From an uncultured Lachnospiraceae bacterium (GTDB lineage Bacteria; Bacillota; Clostridia; Lachnospirales; Lachnospiraceae), in assembly GCA_949935685.1 (NCBI GenBank), contig CATLGN010000012.1, forward strand, positions 1 to 15,248: a stretch of 15,248 bases of DNA, given 5' to 3'. The position numbers and the translations under genes were made by a program. Positions within the stretch are counted from its first letter, which is position 1; every line of letters begins with the position of its first letter. Shown here piece after piece: positions 8,532 to 13,634 of the stretch. Below the pieces are notes generated by a model that saw nothing but the letters and a program-made list of their open reading frames with translations, did no database searches and was not told the origin of the DNA.

Positions 8532-9842
8532 CTATGCAATCGTGACTGTCATATACACTTTTCCCATCGCGCTTACCACCGTGACGGCGTCGCGCACAAC
8601 GACCGATTTCGGCGTATCCCCGGCCTCCACGGTAATATCAGAATCCGAAAATCCCTCGATCGCCCGGATCTGCTCCATCTGCCGGTGATGCGCCACAATA
8701 TCGGACCACAGGGAAACCCGCCCCGCCGCATCATTCGGCATAGAACCCAGATACTTTGTGTTAAAAAGCACCGCAATGTCATTCCCGATCTGGTCGATCA
8801 CCCGGATCGTCTGGTTGTCTTTGAAAATATCCCCCTGTGTCTCGGACGTCGTCACCATCGTATTAATATCTTCCAGCACGCGCACATCCGTCCCCACCAT
8901 ATGGAATACGAATTTTCCGGCTTTGACCGCATCCTTTAACTGTATCTGCGTATAAGCGGTGTCGACGGCAAATTCACCGTCATACTTTTTATTCTGGTTG
9001 CTTCTGTTGACAGCGCATCCCGCGCAGGCCCCCGTTACCCAATAGACAAGCCCCGCTTCGCTCCATCCCTCATCCATCACTCTGTTGTCGACGCTGATGA
9101 CGCCCGGGTCGTCTGCTTTCGCATAATCATAAAGGACAAGCTGGAATTTCACGCCCATCTCATTGCGCAGGCGTTTTACAAAAGCGGCAAAAAGCGCTTT
9201 TGTCATATCGTCCGTCACCACGGCGCCCATTGTGTGAAACGAATAGGATTCGATTTTATCAAGGTATGCCTGATACGCCGCGCCGTCTGCCTCTCCGTTC
9301 TCCCCGCCTGTCAGCGCCATGCCGGCAGACGCCTCCAGCGCCGCGCCCGGTTTCCATTTTACATATGCGTTTGCGGTCAGCTCGTCCGCCCCGGCAACCG
9401 TCTGCTCATCGACTACGGAAGTGCCCAGAATGGTTTTCACGTCAAACAACGATTCGTTATCGGCGTTCACCTGAACGGCAATCCGCAGATCATTGCCGCG
9501 GACGCCGGGATATACCGCTTCCGCAAGTGCATTTGCCGCCTTTTTACCGCCGCCGTTTAACCGGTATCCGTACAAAACCTCTGCATTGCGGAATAAATCC
9601 CGCAGCCCTTTCAGCTTTTCATCGGTATACGCATATCCGAATATTTCCATGCTGTTTTTCTGAAAGTCCGCATTTGTCACGGGAAACACCTCGCCCACAG
9701 CGCCCCAGTCCATCTCCAGTGGCATTGTGACAATGCCCCGCTCCGAAAGCGTCGCGTTTGCCGCCGCCTTTGAAACAAAGTTAATATACGTTCCCGGTAA
9801 TTCCTTATTCTGTACCAAAAAAGTACCGCCTCCCAAAGCCAT
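8532..9842 (-). CDS. xkdK: Contractile tail sheath protein (PBSX XkdK-like)
   Basis: 436 residues. The start MALGGGTFLVQNKELPGTYI and the late segment VRVLEDINTMVTTSETQGDI (about residues 321-340) are diagnostic of the Firmicutes contractile sheath family; the C-terminal domain ends in a beta strand that joins neighbouring subunits. The presence of a sheath makes this a contractile (myovirus or R-type) tail rather than a flexible siphovirus tail. The ATG has AAAGGTGAAG upstream and starts one base after the 68-residue protein stop. The length is normal and the gene looks intact. Confidence 0.95.
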   Translation of the reverse strand: MALGGGTFLVQNKELPGTYINFVSKAAANATLSERGIVTMPLEMDWGAVGEVFPVTNADFQKNSMEIFGYAYTDEKLKGLRDLFRNAEVLYGYRLNGGGKKAANALAEAVYPGVRGNDLRIAVQVNADNESLFDVKTILGTSVVDEQTVAGADELTANAYVKWKPGAALEASAGMALTGGENGEADGAAYQAYLDKIESYSFHTMGAVVTDDMTKALFAAFVKRLRNEMGVKFQLVLYDYAKADDPGVISVDNRVMDEGWSEAGLVYWVTGACAGCAVNRSNQNKKYDGEFAVDTAYTQIQLKDAVKAGKFVFHMVGTDVRVLEDINTMVTTSETQGDIFKDNQTIRVIDQIGNDIAVLFNTKYLGSMPNDAAGRVSLWSDIVAHHRQMEQIRAIEGFSDSDITVEAGDTPKSVVVRDAVTVVSAMGKVYMTVTIA

Positions 9843-9843
9843 T

Positions 9844-10050
9844 TCACTTCACCTTTCCTTTCCTGTATGTCTCCATTTTTTCTTCCACTTCTTTTACCGT
9901 ATACCGCTCACCGGGCGTCAAAAGGGCATCCGCCAGATCCCGTCTGTCCCGGAAACGATGCGCGCCGAGAAGCTGTTCCTTTGTAAATCTGTTTTCATCC
10001 CTCCCGGTGTTCTCCGAAAGTTCCGTTGACACTTTTTTCTTTGCCGGCAT
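9844..10050 (-). CDS. Small conserved pre-sheath phage protein of unknown function
   Basis: 68 residues, lysine-rich at both ends, with FTKEQLLGAHRFRDRRDLAD (about residues 22-41) and a tail ending KGKVK. Short proteins with the same FTKEQLL...RFRDRRD...EEKxxxYxKGKVK pattern occur directly before sheath genes in related Clostridia prophages, but their function is not known to me. The ATG has GGACAGGTG 5 bases upstream. The first 56 bases overlap the end of the tail terminator gene in another frame, and its stop is one base from the sheath ATG. It might be a chaperone or connector; that is speculation. Confidence 0.78.
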   Translation of the reverse strand: MPAKKKVSTELSENTGRDENRFTKEQLLGAHRFRDRRDLADALLTPGERYTVKEVEEKMETYRKGKVK

Positions 10051-10495
10051 GTTTCACCTGTCCTTTCACGGAGACTTCTTCCGAAATCTCCTCCATCTTC
10101 GGGACGGGAGCACTGTCTTCCCGGACGAACCGATCGTAGTTCACGAAAAACTGCAATACACCGTCCGCCATTTCACACTGCATGTTTGTCCCCATCACCT
10201 GTCCCGCACCGACGGGCAGCCATCTAAGGCATGTAAAAAGCCGTTCGGCAACCGTTTGGCACTCTTCGTTCTCTTTTCCGCTTTCTCCGGGGAAATATCG
10301 GATGCAGAAACAATTCTGCCGGAAATACCGTTTTCCCTGAAACTGACTGCCTGTGGAACGCTGCCATCGGATCAGAAAAGCGGGAACCTCCGCCCCCTGT
10401 CCCTTTTCTTCCCGGCAGATTTTATATCCGTCGCCAAATTCAGCCTGTAGGGAAATATAGATTGCCTCCGTTATGGAATTTATGATTTTGAACAC
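9995..10495 (-). CDS. Tail terminator family protein (DUF6838-like)
   Basis: About 163-166 residues. The segment LQAEFGDGYKICREEKGQGA near the N-terminus, followed by PAFLIRW and later QTVAERLFTCLRWLP, resembles phage tail terminator (DUF6838) proteins, which cap the head-proximal end of the tube and fix its length. In a headless particle this cap is still required. The start is unclear. GTG 10495 is in frame but lies inside the strong GGGAGGTG site; the codons at the proper distance downstream are ATC and ATA, so an unusual start is possible. It is the first gene of the tail operon and overlaps the next gene by 56 bases. Confidence 0.75.
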   Translation of the reverse strand: MFKIINSITEAIYISLQAEFGDGYKICREEKGQGAEVPAFLIRWQRSTGSQFQGKRYFRQNCFCIRYFPGESGKENEECQTVAERLFTCLRWLPVGAGQVMGTNMQCEMADGVLQFFVNYDRFVREDSAPVPKMEEISEEVSVKGQVKHAGKEKSVNGTFGEHREG

Positions 10496-10513
10496 CTCCC
10501 TTCCTGCTGCATT

Positions 10514-10545
10514 AAAAAAGAACCGCTTTCGCGCGATTCTTTTTT
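10514..10545 (-). terminator. Intrinsic terminator-like hairpin in the leader of the tail operon
   Basis: Read on the minus strand, AAAAAAGAATCGC pairs with GCGGTTCTTTTTT (13 pairs, one G-U) around a 6-base loop, with a U-rich 3' side. The A-tract makes it plausible on both strands. It lies after the late regulator and the CGGACA repeats and 19 bases before the first tail gene, so tail transcripts would have to read through it. Confidence 0.75.
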
Positions 10546-10583
10546 GCCTGCCCCGTCATACTGTTACCATAGCACACCGTGAA

Positions 10584-10607
10584 CGGACATTTCGGACAAA
10601 ACGGACA
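10584..10607 (-). promoter_or_regulatory. Three CGGACA repeats with 9-bp period (candidate late activator site)
   Basis: The plus strand carries CGGACA at 10584, 10593 and 10602, exactly 9 bp apart (TGTCCG on the minus strand), immediately after the stop of the sigma-like regulator and upstream of the tail genes. A weak -10-like TATGGT lies about 12 bp downstream on the minus strand, with no good -35 box, as expected of an activator-dependent promoter. Binding by the adjacent regulator is inference. Confidence 0.55.
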
Positions 10608-10621
10608 AACCTGAAATTTTG

Positions 10622-10951
10622 TTATCGGATGAACCGCTGATATTCTTTCCGCACGCTCTCGGCAGTCGCATTTCTGCCCATTTTTACAGCCACTTGTTCC
10701 CACGATAATCCCGCCAGATGCCGGTAACGTACGATTCGCTGCATCCGCACCGGTATCGTAAGCATCCACGCTTCAATCTGAAAACGGATCTGCTGCGCGC
10801 AGACTTTTCGCCGTTCCAACAGTCCCTTCTCCTGCAGCAGGCCGCCGTCGTCTTCATCCACAAAATTCAGTCCCTTTTTTCGGTTTAATTTTCTGATGTC
10901 CTCCTCTGTTTCCCGAATCAGTTCACAGGCGTCCGCATATTCCTGCAACAT
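10622..10951 (-). CDS. Sigma-70 region 4-like phage late transcription regulator (DUF1492/ArpU-type)
   Basis: 109 residues from ATG 10951; GTG 10963 with AGGAG 11-12 bases upstream is an alternative, and the frame is open to 11008. Residues 1-60 are highly charged and helical (LIRETEEDIRKLNRKKG) and probably form a coiled coil. Residues about 69-108 form a helix-turn-helix like sigma region 4: MQRIVRYRHLAGLSWEQVA, then MGRNATAESVRKEYQRFI. Small proteins of this type sit just before terminase and structural genes in Firmicutes phages and switch on late transcription. Here the next gene is a tail gene. Transcription may come from the early leftward promoter at 11815-11843, reading through the DUF2800 remnant and antisense to the tRNA; no closer promoter is evident. 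Confidence 0.78.
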   Translation of the reverse strand: MLQEYADACELIRETEEDIRKLNRKKGLNFVDEDDGGLLQEKGLLERRKVCAQQIRFQIEAWMLTIPVRMQRIVRYRHLAGLSWEQVAVKMGRNATAESVRKEYQRFIR

Positions 10952-11002
10952 ACATTTTTCCACTTTCCAACACACTCCTTTTGATTTTCTTCCATCTGCC
11001 CC

Positions 11003-11030
11003 TTGCATTTTTCTTTGAAAATGTTATAAT
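11003..11030 (+). promoter_or_regulatory. Sigma-A promoter of the tRNA-Ala gene
   Basis: TTGCAT (11003-11008) and a perfect TATAAT (11025-11030) are separated by 16 bp. The start point would fall within a few bases of the tRNA 5' end at 11040. It faces away from the regulator gene and overlaps that gene's possible upstream extension. Confidence 0.7.
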
Positions 11031-11039
11031 AATTTGCAT

Positions 11040-11112
11040 GGGGATATAGCTCAGTTGGGAGAGCGATACGTTCGCAACGTATAGGTCACGAGTTCGAGTC
11101 TCGCTATCTCCA
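11040..11112 (+). tRNA. tRNA-Ala (anticodon CGC)
   Basis: A complete 73-base cloverleaf. The acceptor is GGGGATA with TATCTCC and includes G3:U70, the alanine identity pair. The D stem is GCTC/GAGC, the anticodon stem ATACG/CGTAT with loop TTCGCAA (anticodon CGC at 11073-11075), and the T stem/loop ends at 11104. There is one mismatch, A49-C65. No CCA is encoded; seven T residues follow at once. It lies on the opposite strand to both flanking genes. It could be a phage-borne tRNA or a chromosomal tRNA that once served as an attachment site. Confidence 0.93.
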
Positions 11113-11140
11113 TTTTTTTATTTGTTCGTTTTCTTTTTTC

Positions 11141-11737
11141 TCAGGCAGTCATTCCTGTCGCCGCCGTCATCCTTGCCACCGATTCCCCCCACAAGAGTAA
11201 ATCGTTCGCCCTCACCATACAGGATGTATGATTGTTCCTCCGCGGCTGTACGATATGCAGGTGGATATTGGCAATTGAAAACGCCGTGCCAAATTCACGG
11301 TAAGCGCCCAGCGCACACAATGCAAGCCGGCAATTTCTTTCCGCCCGTACCGGAATTCCTTTCCCATATTTAAAGTCGATAACATAGAGGTCTTTTCCAC
11401 AGATCATGATACAGTCTGCAACGCCGCTGCCTCCCGGCACCCACCGGCCGAATTCCACTCCTTTTTTAACCATAATCAACGGCGCCGCCGGAAGACCGGA
11501 TACCATTCCGCGTACATATGCAGTGCATTCGTCTGCAAATCGTTCCATCTCCGGCGCATACCCATCCTCCTCTCGCAGCTTTTGCAATTCATTCTCAGCA
11601 ATTTTCTCCGTCATATTTTTATCTCCGAATAATTTCCACAACCTCCATGCACAGATCTGATGCGCAACCTCTTTTTCCTGCGCGTACGGGGATACCGTCT
11701 CCGGGCTCCCGTATCTCTGGGTTTTCTTGTTTTCCAT
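11141..11737 (-). pseudogene. DUF2800 (RecB/Cas4-like PD-(D/E)XK nuclease) remnant, shortened at both ends
   Basis: 198 residues from ATG 11737 (AAGGAAGG 10 bases upstream). GGSGVADC (about residues 102-109) and VIDFKYGKG (119-127) are the nuclease core of phage DUF2800 proteins; D108, D121 and K123 would be catalytic. Intact members are roughly 370-400 residues. Here the N-terminal LS-x-SS-x-HRW-type segment is missing and the protein stops at about 11141, before the usual C-terminal cysteine-containing part. It is the first gene under the leftward promoter of the switch; in intact phages replication genes follow. It is open and has a good ribosome site, so a short protein may be made, but activity is doubtful. 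I classify it as a remnant, not a proven pseudogene. Confidence 0.72.
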
Positions 11738-11790
11738 CTGTGTCGTGCACCTTCCTTTCTCTGATTTTAATAGTTCCTCATTCCCACATT

Positions 11791-11897
11791 TTGCACTATG
11801 CAACTAACAAGGTAATAATAGCACTGTGCAACAACTGCGTCAATAGCTCTGTGCAACTTTTTCGGATTATTTACTCATTTTATATTGCATTGCGCAA
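11791..11897. repeat. Four 13-bp operator-like repeats of the repressor switch
   Basis: Four copies of T(T/A)GC(A/T)(C/T)T(A/G)(T/C)GCAA occur at 11791-11803 (TTGCACTATGCAA), 11819-11831 (TAGCACTGTGCAA), 11844-11856 (TAGCTCTGTGCAA) and 11885-11897 (TTGCATTGCGCAA). The first is a perfect inverted repeat (TTGCA, 3-base spacer, TGCAA). They overlap the start region, spacer and -35 flank of the leftward promoter and the -35 box of the repressor promoter, as operators of an XRE repressor would. Confidence 0.8.
11815..11843 (-). promoter_or_regulatory. Leftward early promoter (DUF2800 remnant, late regulator)
   Basis: On the minus strand TTGACG (11838-11843) and TATTAT (11815-11820) are separated by 17 bp. 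One operator lies in the spacer, another abuts the -35 box, and a third covers the expected start point near 11808. The repressor should therefore shut it off. Confidence 0.7.
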
Positions 11898-11913
11898 TAA
11901 AATGTACTATACT
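11885..11913 (+). promoter_or_regulatory. Repressor promoter, -35 box inside operator 4
   Basis: TTGCAT (11885-11890) and TATACT (11908-11913) are separated by 17 bp, upstream of the repressor ATG at 11940. The -35 box forms the left half of the fourth operator, so the repressor probably limits its own synthesis. Confidence 0.7.
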
Positions 11914-11939
11914 ATTTTTCAGAGGAAGGGGATTCCAAT

Positions 11940-12383
11940 ATGACAAACGCAGAAACCGGAGACAGAATCAAATATGTGCGAAGTTTGAGAAACGCTACGC
12001 TTGACGAGATTGCCCGAAAAGTAGGCGTGACAAAATCTACGATACAACGCTACGAAAACGGAAAAATCAAGGCGATCAAGATCCCCGTCGTCGAGTCCAT
12101 CGCCGCGGCGTTACAGGTAAACCCGGCCTGGATACTCGGAAAATCCGACGATATGGAACTTCCCATGCAAAAACTTCCCGCAATCATGCGGTATTATGAA
12201 ATGCTCAATGAAACGGGCCGGCAGGAGGCCGAAAAGCGCGTCGAAGAACTGACGCATGTCCCCCGATATGCAATGCACATCAGAGCCGCCCATAATGACT
12301 ATGCGGCCGATCCTGAGGAACAGGAACGGATGCGGGAAGATCTTTCCGGACTGAAACGGCCGGATGGATTCCCGACTGTTTGA
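11940..12383 (+). CDS. XRE-family phage repressor (CI/ImmR-like)
   Basis: 147 residues. Residues 8-67 form an HTH_XRE domain: RIKYVRSLRNATLDEIARKV, recognition helix about 31-39 (TKSTIQRYE), then PVVESIAAALQVNPAWILG. The C-terminal part is helical with no S24 peptidase domain, so the RecA-driven self-cleavage used by lambda CI is not expected. The ATG at 11940 follows GGAAGGGG by 8 bases. The next gene is an ImmA/IrrE-type protein; in ICEBs1 such a protease cleaves the repressor. Four operator-like repeats lie directly upstream. It should hold the lysogenic state by blocking the leftward promoter and tune its own promoter. Confidence 0.92.
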   Translation: MTNAETGDRIKYVRSLRNATLDEIARKVGVTKSTIQRYENGKIKAIKIPVVESIAAALQVNPAWILGKSDDMELPMQKLPAIMRYYEMLNETGRQEAEKRVEELTHVPRYAMHIRAAHNDYAADPEEQERMREDLSGLKRPDGFPTV

Positions 12384-12409
12384 TTGAAACTGTAAATGGG
12401 GTGATTTCC

Positions 12410-12874
12410 TTGAAGTATGAAGATTTACTGGAAGAAAGTACTGCCAATAACGTCTATATTATAGAAAACGCCGATTTCAAATCCCGGGCAGACGGCCTGA
12501 TTAACGGAAATGTAATCGGAATCAATAAGAATGTGCGGACATCCCGCCAACGTACCTGTATCCTGGCAGAAGAATTGGGCCACTATCACACAACGGTGGG
12601 CGATATTGTCTGTCAGTCAACGGTATCGGACCGCAAGCAGGAACTCCGTGCAAGAATCTGGGCATATAACAGGCTGATCGGTCTGAACGGCATCGTAAAC
12701 GCCTGTAAACACGGCTGCCATTCCCTGCACGATACCGCCGAATATCTGGATGTCACAGAGGAATTTTTACTGGAAGCGCTGCAATATTACAAAGGGAAAT
12801 ACGGCATCTACGCGACAATAGACAACTATGTCATCTATTTCGAACCGTCTCTGGGCGTGTTCGAGCTGGTATAA
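12410..12874 (+). CDS. ImmA/IrrE-family metallopeptidase-like protein
   Basis: 154 residues from TTG 12410 (MKYEDLLEES), chosen because GGGGTG lies 6 bases upstream; TTG 12380 and GTG 12401 are in-frame alternatives. The zinc motif region CILAEELGHYHTTVGDI (about residues 50-66) gives E-E-L-G-H-Y-H where the textbook motif is HExxH. The first histidine is replaced by glutamate, a variant I recall as common in Clostridia prophage members. DTAEYLDVTEEFLLEALQYY follows in the C-terminal half. It begins 26 bases after the repressor stop, so both are probably one transcript. By analogy with ImmA of ICEBs1 it would cleave or bind the repressor to induce the element; whether this variant is an active protease cannot be told. 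Confidence 0.88.
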   Translation: MKYEDLLEESTANNVYIIENADFKSRADGLINGNVIGINKNVRTSRQRTCILAEELGHYHTTVGDIVCQSTVSDRKQELRARIWAYNRLIGLNGIVNACKHGCHSLHDTAEYLDVTEEFLLEALQYYKGKYGIYATIDNYVIYFEPSLGVFELV

Positions 12875-12888
12875 TACGTCCTGTATCA

Positions 12889-13179
12889 TCACGGCGACTG
12901 CATTTTTACCAGATCAAGCTCACGCAGTATGGAAGCGGAATCTTTCATCCCCTGAATATAGGCCAGTTCGCTGAAACGCGAATTGCATTCATTGTTCGCC
13001 GTCAGCAGACGGTCAATCATCAGACGCTCCTCCTGCGTCAGATCATATTCCCCCAGCCGCCGTACCAGTTCCGCTACCGCCTCATTCCTCTTTCGATACT
13101 CTTTATCGTCTAATACAACTTCGTCAAAACGCTCCCCTGTCATCTTTTTTGCCAGTAGTTCCAGTATACTGTCTTCCAT
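12889..13179 (-). CDS. Small helical protein, DUF6809-like
   Basis: 96 residues, all-helical and charged. EVVLDDKEYRKRNEAVAELV (about residues 20-39) and a C-terminal YIQGMKDSASILREL resemble DUF6809 proteins of Lachnospiraceae (short, with a PKD-x-EYR start and F-x-x-G-x-K-x-G/D end), but the match is by eye and function is unknown. The ATG 13179 has AAAGGGGAAAG upstream. It converges on the ImmA gene with 14 bp between the stops. Upstream lie a terminator-like hairpin and a long structured leader, so its expression may be attenuated. It is not part of the tail or repressor operons. Confidence 0.6.
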   Translation of the reverse strand: MEDSILELLAKKMTGERFDEVVLDDKEYRKRNEAVAELVRRLGEYDLTQEERLMIDRLLTANNECNSRFSELAYIQGMKDSASILRELDLVKMQSP

Positions 13180-13206
13180 ACACTTTCCCCTTTAATACAT
13201 TTTCAT

Positions 13207-13243
13207 TTAAAAGGGACTGCAGCAGTCAACAGGCCGCAGCCCC
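13207..13243 (-). terminator. Terminator-like hairpin just upstream of the DUF6809-like gene
   Basis: On the minus strand GGGGCTGC pairs with GCAGTCCC (7 of 8) and is followed by TTTT; a smaller hairpin GACTG/CAGTC lies within. It ends about 27 bases before the ATG at 13179, so it would either end the upstream RNA or attenuate the gene. Confidence 0.55.
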
Positions 13244-13307
13244 TGCTCCGCGATCCTCACCCGGAATACCCTGGGCAGGTCTCCCTGCCCGCCGGGAATA
13301 TTCCTGT

Positions 13308-13548
13308 GAGAACCAAGAATGAGGTGTAAAGTATGCGTCCACACTTACACCTCATTATATTAAAGGTTTCCGGCAACACCTGCGCAAAGTGACACAAAAG
13401 CATTGAAATTCGGGAACAATTCCTTTATAATAACACTTGTGTGTATCGCAGGCACAGCCTGTATCGTGTGGTAGCCTGACTACCGCCCTTGCCGCAGGGA
13501 GTTCGCTCCTCCCTGCGGTGGTACACCATTTTTCATTCTTGTGTTCTC
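13308..13548. repeat. Imperfect long-range inverted repeat
   Basis: GAGAACCAAGAATGA (13308-13322) is repeated in reverse at 13533-13548 as TCATTCTTG-T-GTTCTC with one inserted base. GGTGTA (13323-13328) is matched by TACACC (13522-13527). The arms bound about 240 bp. The left arm also takes part in two local hairpins, so the pairings exclude each other. Confidence 0.7.
13403..13431 (+). promoter_or_regulatory. Sigma-A promoter inside the structured region (plus strand)
   Basis: TTGAAA (13403-13408), 17 bp, TATAAT (13426-13431). Transcripts would start near 13438 and run through three hairpins closed by GTGTA (13441-13445) with TACAC (13522-13526), followed by five T residues. No credible coding sequence follows. 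Confidence 0.55.
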
Positions 13549-13555
13549 GACAAAT

Positions 13556-13584
13556 ATTTTATCATACCGCTCTTATTAATACAA
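13556..13584 (-). promoter_or_regulatory. Candidate promoter of the minus-strand structured RNA
   Basis: On the minus strand TTGTAT (13579-13584), 17 bp, TAAAAT (13556-13561). The expected start, near 13549, coincides with the outer edge of the inverted repeat. Confidence 0.45.
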
Positions 13585-13634
13585 GTGCCAAACGGAAAAC
13601 TGCCGCGATAAACAGATGAACCGACCGCACGCTG

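Larger units (their letters stand above)
13207..13549 (-). ncRNA. Candidate large structured RNA or structured leader (about 340 nt), family not recognised
   Basis: This gene-free stretch holds many perfect stems. Positions 13492-13501/13509-13518 form 10 bp, 13470-13474/13480-13484 and 13449-13453/13457-13461 form 5 bp each, and 13318-13329/13345-13356 form 12 bp. A stacked hairpin spans 13252-13314 with helices of 9 bp (two G-U pairs), 6 bp and 7 bp. Long-range arms 13308-13328 and 13522-13548 also pair (15 bp with one bulge, then 6 bp). A minus-strand promoter (13556-13584) would start the RNA at the outer arm, and a terminator-like hairpin ends it at 13207. No motif of RNase P RNA, tmRNA, T-box or a common riboswitch was recognised. 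Alternatives are two divergent small RNAs from inner promoters or a small non-autonomous mobile element. Confidence 0.45.

Noticed and set aside
8175..8939. Long plus-strand open frame (254 codons) opposite the tube and sheath genes
   Set aside because: Antisense to two genes with clear family signatures; no ribosome site, odd composition rich in histidine, arginine and isoleucine, and it spans the boundary between two real genes.
10512..10769. Minus-strand 85-codon frame overlapping the late regulator
   Set aside because: Overlaps the regulator in another frame and runs through the CGGACA repeats and terminator hairpin; no family match or ribosome site.
11791..11897. CRISPR-like array
   Set aside because: Repeats are only 13 bp, imperfect, and spaced 25, 28 and 41 bp apart over promoters; operators are the better explanation.
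11518..11943. Plus-strand frame leading into the repressor
   Set aside because: Antisense to the DUF2800 remnant and crossing the operator region; the repressor has its own ATG and ribosome site.
13207..13549. RNase P RNA, tmRNA, 6S RNA or a T-box leader
   Set aside because: Lacks their conserved cores that can be recognised by eye (for example the T-box GGGTGGNACCGCG motif and the tRNA-like ends of tmRNA); 6S cannot be excluded fully, but the stacked hairpin does not show its large central bubble.
13437..13619. 60-codon plus-strand frame after the TTGAAA/TATAAT promoter
   Set aside because: Its TTG start lies at the presumed transcript start with no ribosome site, and the sequence is explained by perfect hairpins.
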